Part shown: piece after piece, positions 1 through 18,503 of the stretch | Numbering within the stretch: position 1 is the stretch's first letter | Layout of the letters: every line of letters starts with the position of its first letter | Assembly (NCBI RefSeq): GCF_048128805.1 | Contig: NC_135997.1 | Coordinates: forward strand, 15,136,116-15,200,115 | Source of the DNA: Centroberyx gerrardi | Taxonomy: Eukaryota > Chordata > Actinopteri > Beryciformes > Berycidae | DNA: 64,000 nt | Direction: 5' to 3' | Notes under the pieces: model-generated | What the model saw: the letters and a program-made list of their open reading frames with translations, nothing else | Told to the model about the DNA's origin: nothing | Databases searched by the model: none | Position numbers and translations under genes: made by a program

Positions 1-618
1 TCCCCTGCTGTAGAAATTCACACTTCAATCTCTGCAGTAATACATATCAGCATTACTACAAAGGGTCAAGAAGAGGAGGATACCGGATCCTTTGGACAAG
101 ATATATTCATTGCTGCTTGTTTGATTTCCATTACCAGCATGAGCGTGATGCAGCTTTCCATGCTTGAACACTAACACAAGTTTGTCATTTCTATCATTCA
201 GCTAGATTGGACAAGCACACAAATAACTTGGCTACAGTGACTCAGTGGATATTCACCTCACTATTATAACCCATAGTCAAGTTCAAATTCTGTCCATTTC
301 TGTCCATAGTCATTGCTATTTTATAGGAAATGAAATGTAAGCTTTTGATTGAATACAATTTGGATTAATTGATTTCTCAAGTGAAGGTCATTGCACTTCT
401 TTCCTATTCAAAGCGTGATCACTAGTAACTACTTAGTATTGATCCTGTGTAATGAGAAATGGGACAGAGAGGGGTTCTGCATTTTTCTTGGGTCATTGTA
501 GAAGCCAATTATAGATGCCAAAGGATTTGCAGTACACATGATTATGAGCAGATTGTATGAACAGAAAGTGTGGCCCAAAGTCTGCAAGAAAATTAAATGG
601 CATCCTATGTACTCTATT

Positions 619-1462
619 GCCATCTAGTGACATTGGACGGGTGAAATCTGCAAGGTTTTGGTTTTGGTGGGATTAAATCACCTCAACCTATCACTTAGAA
701 CTCTATAGATGGTTGACTGGATCAGACAACTGAATTCAAATGAAGGTTCATGGATGAGAAGTAGGAGCAGTGATGGGTGGTGACTGTAAATATATTCCTT
801 GAATGATATAATCAGAATACAAAATTGTAAAGTACCTGCATTGAGCTCAGCAAAGATTACAAAAATGTGAAATCAGTTTTAAAGAATTACAGTTACATTT
901 TCTCATTACCTCATGAATAATTCATATTAATTTTTGGAAGTTTAATTATTATAATAGAGATATACAAGCTTTCTTAGCATACTGATCACTTTTGAACAAG
1001 CAAGACATTTACATGACTTGGTGTAGAAAGTACATGTTTGAGGAACAGTGGTAGTAAGATCATTTTTTTCTCAAAAGTTTTCAACTTTTTCTCAAAATTG
1101 CTCAACTGTACTTAACTGATGAACCTTCCTGCTGAGTCTAAGAGGAGGAAGAGGAAGCTCTTGCTCAGAAGTTGTTTTATTACACAATGGGACAATTTAG
1201 GAAGAGTGACACCAAAGATCCTAGTATTGTATTTTTTTAGAAGATGATGATATTCGTGGGTTTTTCGTGGGTTTCTTAAATTTTCAGATAACCTGAAGTC
1301 TACTCTATGGCAGTATTAAATCAGCACAAAATAGCTAACACATTTCAATAACGCAAAGCTGCTGAACAATCCTATCAAGGCCTTGAATGACATGGGGTCC
1401 AGAAAAATGCTGGTGTTGTTGCTGTGAAAGAACTAAACCAATGCAAATATGCCATCTAGTGG
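619..1462 (-). promoter_or_regulatory. CTCF-like core motifs (619-630 and 1451-1462)
   Basis: The plus strand reads GCCATCTAGTGG at 1451-1462; its reverse complement CCACTAGATGGC fits the known CTCF core pattern CCASYAGRKGGC at every position. A one-mismatch copy (GCCATCTAGTGA) is at 619-630. A third, exact copy is at 18242-18253. Occupancy is unknown; short motifs like this are also carried by fish repeats. Confidence 0.3.
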
Positions 1463-2130
1463 TTGATTAAATGACAATATCTTCATACATTTTGAATGAT
1501 AATTTAGCTTACACAGAAACCCTAATACTCAGAGAATCCTTTCAGTGTTTCGTATCACAGTGTAGTCATTCTATGAATAGACTGAATGGATAAAGCTCTG
1601 GCCCAGTCAAATGAGTCTGTTATGTGAAGCTGTCACTCCTTGAGTAAGCCAATCAGCTGGTGACGTGATGATGGCATCAACAAACTTATCAGTGTAGGTC
1701 AACTGGCAAAAAATAATGCCCTCTTTCCTTGACTTATGCTAAGCTCCAAGTCTTATTACAGATTTTTGTTTTACTGCTGCCTTCAGACAGCTATCAGAGA
1801 ATTATTTTAGAGCCCATTCCTTCCAGCAGGATGTCAGCCAAGATGCCGCCATCATTAAACTTCATTAGAGATGCCAAAATGTAACTGTATCATACAAGTG
1901 AATGTAAGGAGTGTCTGGAGCTGCCAGAACACTAAACACCAGGAATGAAGATATGATAAGTTTGTATCACTGTCCACTGTTCCACTGTCCGGTCAGAGGG
2001 ACGCCATTATTTCATTTCCTTCACTCCTGCTGGGCTGATAATAGTTTTCCATCTTATTTATAGTGGGATCGAAGCCAGTGGTCAATACTACAACAGCACT
2101 CTCTACCTCAGATAGGTGAAGCAGATTGAC

Positions 2131-2200
2131 AGGAGAGGAGAGGAGAGGACAGGAAAGGAAAGGAGAGGAGAGGAGAGGAGAGGAGAGGAAGGGAAACTAG
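2131..2200. repeat. GGAGA-type purine simple repeat
   Basis: A purine-only tract built of AGGAGAGG / GGAAA units. It explains the low-complexity Arg/Glu/Gly-rich open frame that overlaps it, which is not a gene. Confidence 0.8.
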
Positions 2201-4142
2201 AGGAGAAGAGAAAAGAGGGGAGATCAGGCATGGCTGTCAATCAAAATGATACGGACCCATGGCTAAGAGTCGGTCCTCTGTCTAAAGCCAACTCTAAAAG
2301 TACCCTGATAACCTGAGCTGGGAGGATTAGCCTTGTAATCTCAAACACTGTCAGGCTAAATCAGGCTGTGTGCGGCGGCCCCTGCTGATTATGGCCATAG
2401 CAGTAAATCTGGGTCCTCTTCTGAGGCTGTGTGAAGAGTTCAACTGCGCTGTGTTGCACGATTACACAGTCCGTTCTGCAAAGGTATCAGAGAGCGCTTT
2501 GATCCTTTATGTGTTATACCTGTGGGAGGCTACACGGTGATTAATGTTACCTCTTAGTGGTATCAAGAGCTCGGAGTAAGCGTTTCGACACAAGGTACAC
2601 TGAATGTTTAAAACAGTAGGGACACACTCTTCTCATGAAGTAGCCTACACTGATGAGGTGAATCCAGGTGAAAGCCATTATCCTTATCTTTGCTGAGGAG
2701 GTGCAGATAAAGAGAAGCAGACAAGTTAGAGAAGGGTGTTAAGCTTTGAGACAATTGAGATGTGTACTGTGCAATAAGGGCTGCAAGTCAATATCAGGAA
2801 GATGTCCCTAATATTTTGTGCAGAAGGTGTATATTTCAGCAAAAGGGCAGCCTCACATCATTGTTAATATTAATAGCTAGTGTACTCATGTGATGTCTCA
2901 TCAAAATGTCCTGTAATTGAACAAAGCCTCCACAAGGGGACATTATTTGTCCCTGAAAATGAACAGAGAAGGCAAACATGAAAAAACGAAGTCAAAAACA
3001 ATGAGTTTGATGCTGATATTTGACATATTGATCTATTTGAACATGAGCATAGACTGAAGAGCAGTTAAAACTATAGCAACAAAAAACAACAACAATGAGA
3101 ACTGACTGATGACTAACTTCAGCATCCATTGAGCTGATGTACTTACACTAAGCCATGGCAATGAGAGAGTTAAGGATGGAGTGATGTGCACTGCAGGGCG
3201 TTGAGTGAGATATCATACTCTCTGGCCACAACAAGAGCAGAGCATGACTTAGACGTTTCTCTGAGGGAACTTGTACACAGTTCATATATATAAACTTCAG
3301 GGAGGCCATAGAGAAAACAGACACAGAGGAGGTGAGTGGACTTATTTGACTTATTTGTTTTGGGCCACTGATGATCATTGACATCAGCGGACGATTGATA
3401 GTGAGAATCAAACATCACTTGAAGTATCTTTCTCTTTAATTCTGCATACATTAGCTTTGTAGTTTATTTACAGTTTTTTCATATGTGAGTGAAAGACAAC
3501 TTTGTGACTGGTTTATGCACATCCAAACCCAAATCCATCCATCAAATCTATAGGACAATACATCAAGACTTGTTGGAAAAGTATCTGACAAGTATAATGT
3601 TAGAGAATATTAATAGCCGTGATGGAAGCTGATTTGCATTCATGGGTGAGTGCACATTTTTTTTAATCTTTACTCTTCCCCAGGCCTTGGCTGCTGGGAA
3701 AGATGAGAAGAGGAGACACCCCTCTTTTAAAGCAGCAGTCGAGTCCTTGCCTGGGAAAAAGTGAGCTTCCTTCCTTCCCTCTCTCTCTCTCTCTCTCTCT
3801 GTAATGTGGTAAATGGCTTTCTCCTCTCCAGACTGACAGAAGTGCTGTTGACCTCCATCTCTGATATGCCTTTGACAAAGAGCTAACTTTGGGGCTGTGC
3901 CAGTATCAGCAGCGTGGTGTTTGAGAAAAGCCAGAGAGGACATGATAAAAACAGCAGAGGGACAGCTGGGTCTGAGATAGGACTATGGCTTTCTGGCCCA
4001 TTAATGGCTTCAGGAGACTCCTATGGGATTTACACAGTGAATGGGAAAATAATGAATGATGATCCTTACTCTTCAAAGTAACCATGGAGATAATATTTGG
4101 TCAACTCACATTCCACAAGTTTCCACACTTACATCCAAACGA

Positions 4143-4173
<31 letters not shown>

Positions 4174-4192
4174 CACACACACGCACACACAG
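4143..4192. repeat. (CA)n microsatellite
   Basis: Dinucleotide CA tract with scattered CG interruptions, noncoding; responsible for a His/Thr-repeat open frame. Confidence 0.9.
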
Positions 4193-4542
4193 ATAGCTAT
4201 TCCCCACCCACATTAGCACAGTGCAGACTGAGCACCATTAAGATGATGCCCACATTAGTTGCCCATAATGCTTTCTGCAGTGCTACAGCATGTATTTCTC
4301 AGTCATCTGATCTGATGTTTCCTAAACCAGATGGTTTGATCAATAAGAGAAAGTCTGAAGTAAAGCAGAATAATGTTTCATCTTGTTTTAGCTGGGTGCC
4401 AAATAGGAGAGCCATCAAAGTAGACTGAAAGGCATTTCCGTCTTTTAGGGATTGATTGATCACCCTGCACTGAGACAGCACTGCTGTAGACAGCTTCAAT
4501 GTGGGAAGTACAAATAACTGAATTTGTAGTGGGTGATGAATA

Positions 4543-4581
<39 letters not shown>

Positions 4582-4680
4582 ATATGTCTGTATGTGTGGG
4601 CTGTTAGACAGGCAAGCTGTCTGAGAAAGTATGTATGAATAAGTTTGTATGGAGAGGTGAGGCAACCAAGGCCACAGCAT

Positions 4681-4965
4681 TTAGTAACACCCTAGCAACC
4701 ACTTTAAATCACCTAGCAACCACCTAGTATCACCCTAACACCATAGCAACCACTTGTAATCACCTAGCAACCACCTAGTAACACCCTAGCAACCACTAGT
4801 AATGGGTTAGCAGCCACCTAGTAACACCTTAGCAACCACTTGTAATAACCTAGCAACCACATGCTAACATCACAGCAACCACTAATACTCACCTAGCAAA
4901 CACCTAGAAACACTCTAGCATTCACTTGTAATCACTTACTGCCAACTATCTACCAGCATCACTGC
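4681..4965. repeat. CCTAGCAACCAC-type minisatellite
   Basis: Degenerate tandem array whose core CCTAGCAACCAC recurs roughly every 12-25 bases, alternating with AGTAACACC and TGTAATCAC spacers. The copies are diverged, so the array is old. Noncoding. Many fish genomes carry similar arrays. Confidence 0.8.
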
Positions 4966-5621
4966 TCAGCAATCACTCACATTTTCTTCAGGAAATGCAC
5001 AAAGTCAGATACTTAGCACCCCATTACACCTCTCTGTCTCTAGGGAGGTTAAACAGCACCAGAACCAGCTAGAGAACATTTTTACCTTAAATTCACTCTA
5101 CATTTGCAGTAAAGACTACTAGGAGAGTGATCCCACCATTGTGACAGAGGGTCAGTCTGGTCTCTTCGTTATAAACAATGGGAGAATGAAGTGAATTGCA
5201 GTGTGTGGCTGTGCATCATATATAGAGTAACCAATGGCAGACGGAATCAATGGTCTGTCACACTGTCTGAGGGGTGATAGCATAAGGTAGCCCGATGCCT
5301 CCTGAGGGTAATTATTCATGTGCAGAGTGACATGTTGCCAGGGCACCACAGTGGGATTATGACTTTTCATATATACAGTAATGCTATGCACCTAACCCCT
5401 AGTCAGAGCCCAGATTATGTGTTTAGATCACTATAGTGGTAATCAGGAAGAGAACAGTGATAAATGACCAAATGGCTGCATTATTCTCAGCCTCTGCCTG
5501 CCCGGGGGGATGTTTATAATAATTATCACAGCTGCATAGCTTAGGACTTACTCATTGAAAAGGACATCTGCATTGACTACCAGCTTGTGATTCCTCTCTG
5601 CCCCAGAGGTGGTGATGACGG

Positions 5622-5673
5622 AGTCTCTCTCTCTCTCTTGCTCTCTATCTATATGCGTCTGTGTGTATAAGTG

Positions 5674-5710
<37 letters not shown>

Positions 5711-5775
5711 CAGAGAGGGAGAGAGAGCGAGAGGGAGAGAGAGAGAGAAAGAGAGAAAGAGAGAAAGAGCGAGAC
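5622..5775. repeat. CT/GA microsatellite block
   Basis: A short CT tract (about 5622-5648), a unique spacer, then about 100 bases of imperfect GA repeat. The two halves are reverse complements in composition and could fold back. Open frames over it are Arg/Glu or Ser/Leu repeats and not genes. Confidence 0.85.
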
Positions 5776-6061
5776 CAGCTGGTCAGGGGGAAATGTATAA
5801 GCAGCAGGCTCTGAAGGCCCTCTCTTTGTTGACAGCCAGTTTTGACATATTCCCAGGATTAGTGGCTCTGTCAACATGATGCCACTGGCTCCTTAAAATA
5901 GAGAGAGACGGACAGTCAGGAAAACAAAACGGTGGTTGTGTACCACCATCAGAGATTAACTGGGTCTGACCCAGATCCATGCAGAGTGAAAGTCTTCAGT
6001 GCTTCATTGAGCCCAACAGAGATTCCCTCTGAGTTTGTTTGAGAAGACAGCACCCCGAGAC

Positions 6062-6083
6062 ATGGCTATGAGCAGCTCTGAAG
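6062..6083 (+). CDS. ampd3: ampd3 alternative first coding exon
   Basis: Reads ATG, seven codons (MAMSSSE) and one base, then a strong donor GTAAGAGG. Spliced in phase 1 to the acceptor at 10244 it gives MAMSSSEDMPRQF. Human AMPD3 is known to have alternative first exons, and one human isoform begins MALSSEPAEMPRQF, a close match in length and sequence. I therefore call this the fish counterpart of that isoform's first exon. The 5' end of the exon (its UTR) cannot be placed; sequence upstream to about 6000 is compatible. No coding ATG is lost if this exon is skipped, because exon 2 carries its own ATG at 10246. Confidence 0.75.
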
Positions 6084-7104
6084 GTAAGAGGAGAGGTGAT
6101 GAGAGGCATAGAAATGTGATATAGGACAATAGGCACTGTGGCTGTGAAGAATACCCTTTTCAATCAAGTTATAGTTTATTATTGGGTGACGGCACATCAG
6201 CTATAGTTCAAGGCACATGGTCATCAGAAAGGAGTCTGAGTCTGAGATACACCAGGTAGCGAGATTAGACAGCATGTCATGGAGATGAGAAAAAGAGACC
6301 TCTGGAAGGTGATAGGAGTCCATATGCTGTGTGACTAAGAACCTCATTCAGCAGATGGCATGAGTCTGCAAAGGATCAACTGATTATGAATTTTTGAAGG
6401 CTGATGTGATTCTGAATTTATGATTTGTAGGAAGAAAAATATAATTGGAATTCATTGACCAAATTCTTTTTTTTTTTTTAAAGTAATACAATCATAGGCT
6501 TAGTGAATATGGCGCTGAATGAAATGTAAAATATACTCATTAATTTGGAATTCATATCAGTTAAGATCTATACCTCCACCTCTACTGTAAACCGCTATCA
6601 TTTAGTACTGTGACACCGAGTTTTTCAACAAATTAACTGGGATGGAATTAAAACAAAGAAAAGAAAAAAATAGCTTCACATCTTTTTTATAACATTGTGG
6701 TGTGAGTGTTTGATAAAGTTGGTGAAAAGTGATACAGTGTATAACATTTTTCCAGACTTTTCCAAAATTTCTGTAGCGTTGCATTTACAGCCTTGACATT
6801 CCAGCACAAGGCTGTTCCCAGCTTGACTTTGGTTGTCATGGCAATCTACAAGGACCGTTCAAATTCAAGAAGAGACGCTAAAGCCATTTAAGCTAGGCTA
6901 AGGTTAGGTTAGGTTAGGTTGAGGCTTTTATTCGACAGGTAAGGGCATTTTATACATACCTGTTCTTAGGACAAGTTAACTGAAATTTACTTTAAGCCGC
7001 AGTTTGGCCCTGCAGCAGTCTGTCACCAGGAGGAGCTGTGTTTTTGATGAATGGTCAGTGTGAGGCGGGCGGGAATAGTTAGCTAGTAGAATTCTGTGCT
7101 CTAT

Positions 7105-7163
7105 TAGCCTGGTAAGACCATCCTGATGTGAGGTCACGTGATCAGGATGGTCTTACCAGGCTA
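7105..7163. repeat. Perfect 23-bp inverted repeat (hairpin)
   Basis: Left arm 7105-7127 begins TAGCCTGGTAAGACC; right arm 7141-7163 is its exact reverse complement; the 13-base loop contains TCACGTG (an E-box core). The outer flanks share a partial direct repeat (AGAATTCTGTGC against AGAATTGTGCC). It may be a small foldback element or the end pieces of one. Confidence 0.85.
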
Positions 7164-7581
7164 GCAGAATTGTGCCTTATTTGTTGTTTAACGTTAATAG
7201 TTTGATTTACTATTACATTTACTCGAATCATGATACAGTAATTGCAATTTCGTGTAATGGCTACGGGAATTTCACGTCACCAAAACTTTACTCTCTCTCT
7301 TGTACATATATATGGTATATGGCTATACATAGGACCATGGGTTGACCAAGTGCATGACCTGCAAGGTCGGCTCCCCCTAGTCAAAAACAACTCCATGCAG
7401 AGCTGACAGTGAAAAGCTTCTCCAAGCAGAGACAGCTGTGGTGAACATCAGTGAACACTATAGCTGTTTTCAACACCATATGGGATAATTGTCCTCACTC
7501 ACCTATGACTGTAAAAAAAATCGTCCAATAAACGTTTGACCTCAAGAGTCAACTGTATGATCACAAATTCATGCACAAGTT

Positions 7582-7586
<5 letters not shown>

Positions 7587-7675
<89 letters not shown>
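7587..7675. repeat. Compound (GT)n(GA)n microsatellite
   Basis: About 60 bases of GT followed directly by about 25 bases of GA, in the ampd3 first intron. Confidence 0.9.
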
Positions 7676-7680
<5 letters not shown>

Positions 7681-8469
7681 TGAGAAAGGAAAAGAAAAGA
7701 GTATTTATTGCAGAGAATTTATTTCGGGTCGCGGGGGCGCTCGTTAATAATTCATAAAGTATTTCTAGATCAATACACCTTTATGGAGAGCCTATCATTT
7801 TTCATTCTGCGCCTGTGGTTGAGTGGAGTTTGATTCGCACAGCTGTTGTTAGGGTAGGGTAGTGTGTGTCTGGAATGATAGGCTTCCTGGAAGGACCTTG
7901 GCAGAGTGGAAAATTGGCATCAGTCAGTCATTGATGACACCATGCAGCAGGGCCTTTCTCTGTTGTTGCTCCAGTGCTGCAGTGATGATAATTGTATTCC
8001 ATATAATTTAGGATATCAACAAAGCCTCTTTAGTTCACTCAAGCTATCTCCTTGCAGTGATAGAGACACCTCCCAATTTAGGATACCTAATGTGTCTTGG
8101 GGCCCAGTGAACAACTGTCATACACATGGGCTGGACTGTATAGTTAGAGCTGCATGGCCCCAGTAAGTGTTATTTACAATATATAGTTTATGGTGGTGAT
8201 ATGTGCTAAACAGTACAGCTTCTGCCATCACATTTACCAAGGGTAAGTAAGAGTAAATGACTGTAAAGTACCATGGCAAGGATAGATCTGGAGGCACATC
8301 AAAATAGCAGTACCAGAGCTTGCATTATCACAATCTTGTCATGAATCTGGAAAATTTAATTGAATTGTTTAACAAAATTGATTTTAGTATCAGTATCAGA
8401 TTAAAACAAAATGCTGCTAATTTAAGTGTGGTAGAAATAGCCAGGTGCCCAGCCCCATTACAGTACTTT

Positions 8470-10102
8470 GCATTTAATAATAAACTTTATTTGCATTGCA
8501 CCTTTGAAAACAGAGTGACAAAGTGCATTACATAGAATAAAAGTGTCAGAAAGGAAAAATGTTGCAAAGAAATAATGAATAGGCTTACAGCAAATAAAGA
8601 AAGACACAGCAATAGAACAGGAAAACAGAAAAAGTAAATCAAGTAAAATAAAAAATTATATATAAAACAGAATGGCCAGATTGAAACTCTAACTAAATGA
8701 CTGCTAAAAGTCTTCAGCTGAGACTTAGCCTAAAAGAAGATAGAGAGTTAGCTGCCCTTATTTCCTCCGGTAGGTTGTTCCAGAGTTTAGGAGCCCTGAC
8801 TGCAACTGCTCGATCACCTTATTTCTGGATCTAAGACTACACCTTTGTACATGAGGAAACAAAAGCTCCATGATATAAGCTGGGCCTAAGGCCTTTATTG
8901 TTTTAAATGTAATAAATAAAATCAATTCTAAAATCAATTGGCAGCCAGTGATGTTTGGATAAAATGGGGATAAAATGGGAGTTACATGATCTCTCCTCTT
9001 ACTTATATGAGATGAAATAAAGGTGAAATATATGCTGTTTCTTGTTAAAAGTAAACATTAAGTACTCAAAAGATGAGAATTCCCCAAATGACTCAGGGTG
9101 ACTTTTAAAGTTAGTAGTACCATGTATGACAGCCACACCACCACATAGCCTGTGAGTCTGGGTTTGGAAAAGTAAAAGAAATTAGATATTTAGGAGATGA
9201 AAATCATGGGTTTAACGACGTTCCAGTCTGCATAAGGAAATTAAGACTGTTAGAAGAGATCAAATTATTAGAGATAAAAGACTTGTTGTTCAACAATCTA
9301 ACATTGATGAGACCAGTGTCAGACCATTAGGGGCCAAATCTTGATCTAAAGGACTAGGATTACCATTTAGTACTCTATCAGATTTCCCATGGAGCCAACG
9401 GGACGACTGACGCCGTATGTGAATTAGGTTGTTTCCAGTAGGTTGATGCTAGCAGACAAAGGTCTGTCCAAATAGTTCATATGCTGAACACATCTTAATG
9501 AAACACAAACAGGGATTTTAAAGGGGCCAGAGACTGAGTCCAAGTCCAGCAGTCCATGCCTCCTCTAAACTGCTATTACATTAATTAGAAATACTAGGCC
9601 TAATTAGAATTACCTTGTGAGGACATGGACTGTCTCAGATGACTATTTGTGATGACCGCTTGCGTAGCAGAGTGAAATCCATATTGACAGCCAGCATTTG
9701 TGCGCCAGATATACTGGGGTGAAGGCCGTCTCTTTTATAAAATTGTCTGCAGTTCCAAAAGAGCTCAAAATCGTCCATGAGTTCCAGTTGGAGCTTAGAG
9801 TACTCAGCCTTTAGCCAGGTACAGAAGGGAGAGAACGGGTAAAATGGCCACAGCCCCAGCGAAGTATTGGAATTGGGCCAGAAATCAGGACACACTTCCC
9901 TGTGGCACACGATGCATACAGTAATGTTTTGATCTCTTTGTGGAGGACTTCCAACTGCAGCAATTTGATGTATTTTGAGCAAACATGAACAATTAACGTG
10001 GAGCACTCCAGGTGGCGATCTAGTGCAGCAGGTAGTTCTCTCAACATGTCCATTGCTCAAGCCCTCATGCAGGGGGCTTGTAGCAATGAAGGCAAAGGGC
10101 AT
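8470..10102 (-). mobile_element. Degenerate, internally deleted LINE
   Basis: Read on the minus strand from 10102 to 8470 the pieces come in LINE order. First is a frame with KRDGLHPSISGAQMLA, a motif typical of the GDSL/esterase-like part of fish LINE products. Next, near 9290-9190, is LLNNKSFI..SNNLISSNSLNF, the start of an APE-type endonuclease. Then, without the polymerase core, come HWLPIDFRIDF near 8960-8920 and GDRAVAVRAPKLWNNLPEEI near 8820-8760, the C-terminal end of an L2/Rex-type reverse transcriptase. An A/T-rich 3' end follows at about 8480. Stops and frameshifts are frequent, so it is dead. It ends about 140 bp upstream of the main ampd3 coding exon. Confidence 0.75.
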
Positions 10103-10245
10103 GCGTGTTTACAAAACAGCACAAACTGGTCTGAGTAGGTAAACTCTTCACGTGATGCAAAGGAAATTAGATTCTCTTCAAAACCCACGAATACATGTTG
10201 AGATCAACACTGTCATTTTACTGTAGCTTCTACATTCTTGCAGAC

Positions 10246-17441
<7,196 letters not shown>

Positions 17442-18503
17442 CAGGGACCTCACATCAGACAGAGTCCAAGCATGCCGAGCTCTCAGTAATCACCAGTTAC
17501 GTATACATTAATATCTAAAAAAGTGTCAGTGGCTACACTGGTGAAATACAATATAATGTTAAAAAAGCAATGCTCAGCTGGCCATTTTGGTAAGCAGAAC
17601 CAAAGGAGTTTGGACAGATAAAGAGCCTTGGCTATGTAAACACCCACCTTGGTCCATGCTGACTAGATGGGTGACTGATGGCACTTTAGTTCTCAAAGGT
17701 TCTAACAAAACCTGTGGAGGGCCAGACCTGAATGTGTGCAAAGTAGGTGCACATACTTGCCATCACAATTATTTCTCCATTTTGTGAGAGGGGAGTATGT
17801 CACAGAAACTATTGGCTCGAGGTTTTTCATTTACTGTATATACCAGACATGTAATGTGTATCACAGCACACTAATGGGTGGTCAAAAGTGTTGAGAGAGC
17901 TTCCTGCAGTGTTTATCACTGGGAAAGGCAGATAGATTTGGCAGAGATGAATAATGTCTGGGACATTTCCTCTGTCTCTCCCCTACATGGACTTGTTTTC
18001 AGAAAGGTATCATATAGTTCATTGAGGTTCAAATGAGATGAAAGTGCTTACCTTTGTAATGATAAAATGTGCTTTAAAAAAAGTTATTGAAATTACAGTA
18101 TTTTTTGGTAGAGCTATTTTGTTTTAATTAATCTGAAAAAATGCAATTTACTTGCCATTTGTATGTATCATATAAAGCAGCATATGTTAAAGGGAGCAGA
18201 AAGGAGTCTTCAATCTTCAGCATTACTGTATTGCAAACATTGCCATCTAGTGGCTAAATTTCTGGCATATGACGTTCAAGTCTGACAGTTATACAATTAC
18301 ACAATTAACAATATCAAATAACTTGGAAACCAATTTCAAACAGGTATAATCTATACAAAAATAAATGCATTTATGTCAATTTTGTTACATCACAGTAACA
18401 TATATTTAGGGACACATCATTTGCCCTTATTAATAAGAATAATACTTAGTTCTCCATTTGTAATCTGGTTAGAGTGTCTCTTCAAAATATCTGATCAGTT
18501 TGT
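17442..18503. other. Intergenic, convergent 3' ends of ampd3 and lyve1
   Basis: About 1.06 kb between two stop codons on opposite strands; it must hold both 3' UTRs. No coding exon is recognisable. An exact CTCF-like 12-mer sits at 18242-18253. AATAAA occurs near 18360 on the plus strand and might serve ampd3. RNF141, which separates these genes in human, is not here. Confidence 0.6.
18242..18253 (-). promoter_or_regulatory. CTCF-like core motif
   Basis: Plus-strand GCCATCTAGTGG, i.e. CCACTAGATGGC on the minus strand, an exact fit to the CTCF core pattern, placed between two convergent genes where an insulator would be plausible. Occupancy is inference only. Confidence 0.3.

Larger units (their letters stand above)
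1..6061. other. 5' flank of ampd3, no gene seen
   Basis: No convincing coding exon on either strand; the open frames are short, lack recognisable motifs, and several are low-complexity translations of simple repeats. The stretch holds a GGAGA-type repeat near 2131-2200, CT, CA and GT microsatellites, a minisatellite at 4681-4965 and a CT/GA block at 5622-5775. A CTCF-like 12-mer is at 1451-1462. Regulatory elements of ampd3 could lie here, but nothing in the bases alone proves one. Confidence 0.5.
6084..10243 (+). other. ampd3 first intron (long isoform)
   Basis: Runs from the donor after 6083 to the acceptor TTCTTGCAG before 10244. It contains a perfect 23-bp inverted repeat at 7105-7163, a GT/GA microsatellite at 7587-7675 and a degenerate LINE at about 8470-10102. 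The promoter for the short isoform starting at the 10246 ATG, if used, must lie near the 3' end of this intron, next to the LINE. Confidence 0.6.

Noticed and set aside
4084-4680. His/Thr-rich open frames
   Set aside because: Translations of CA/GT microsatellites.
6898-6921. TTAGG-type tandem on the plus strand, telomere-like
   Set aside because: Only about four GGTTA units and the unit is five bases; the vertebrate telomere repeat is TTAGGG. Treated as chance simple repeat.
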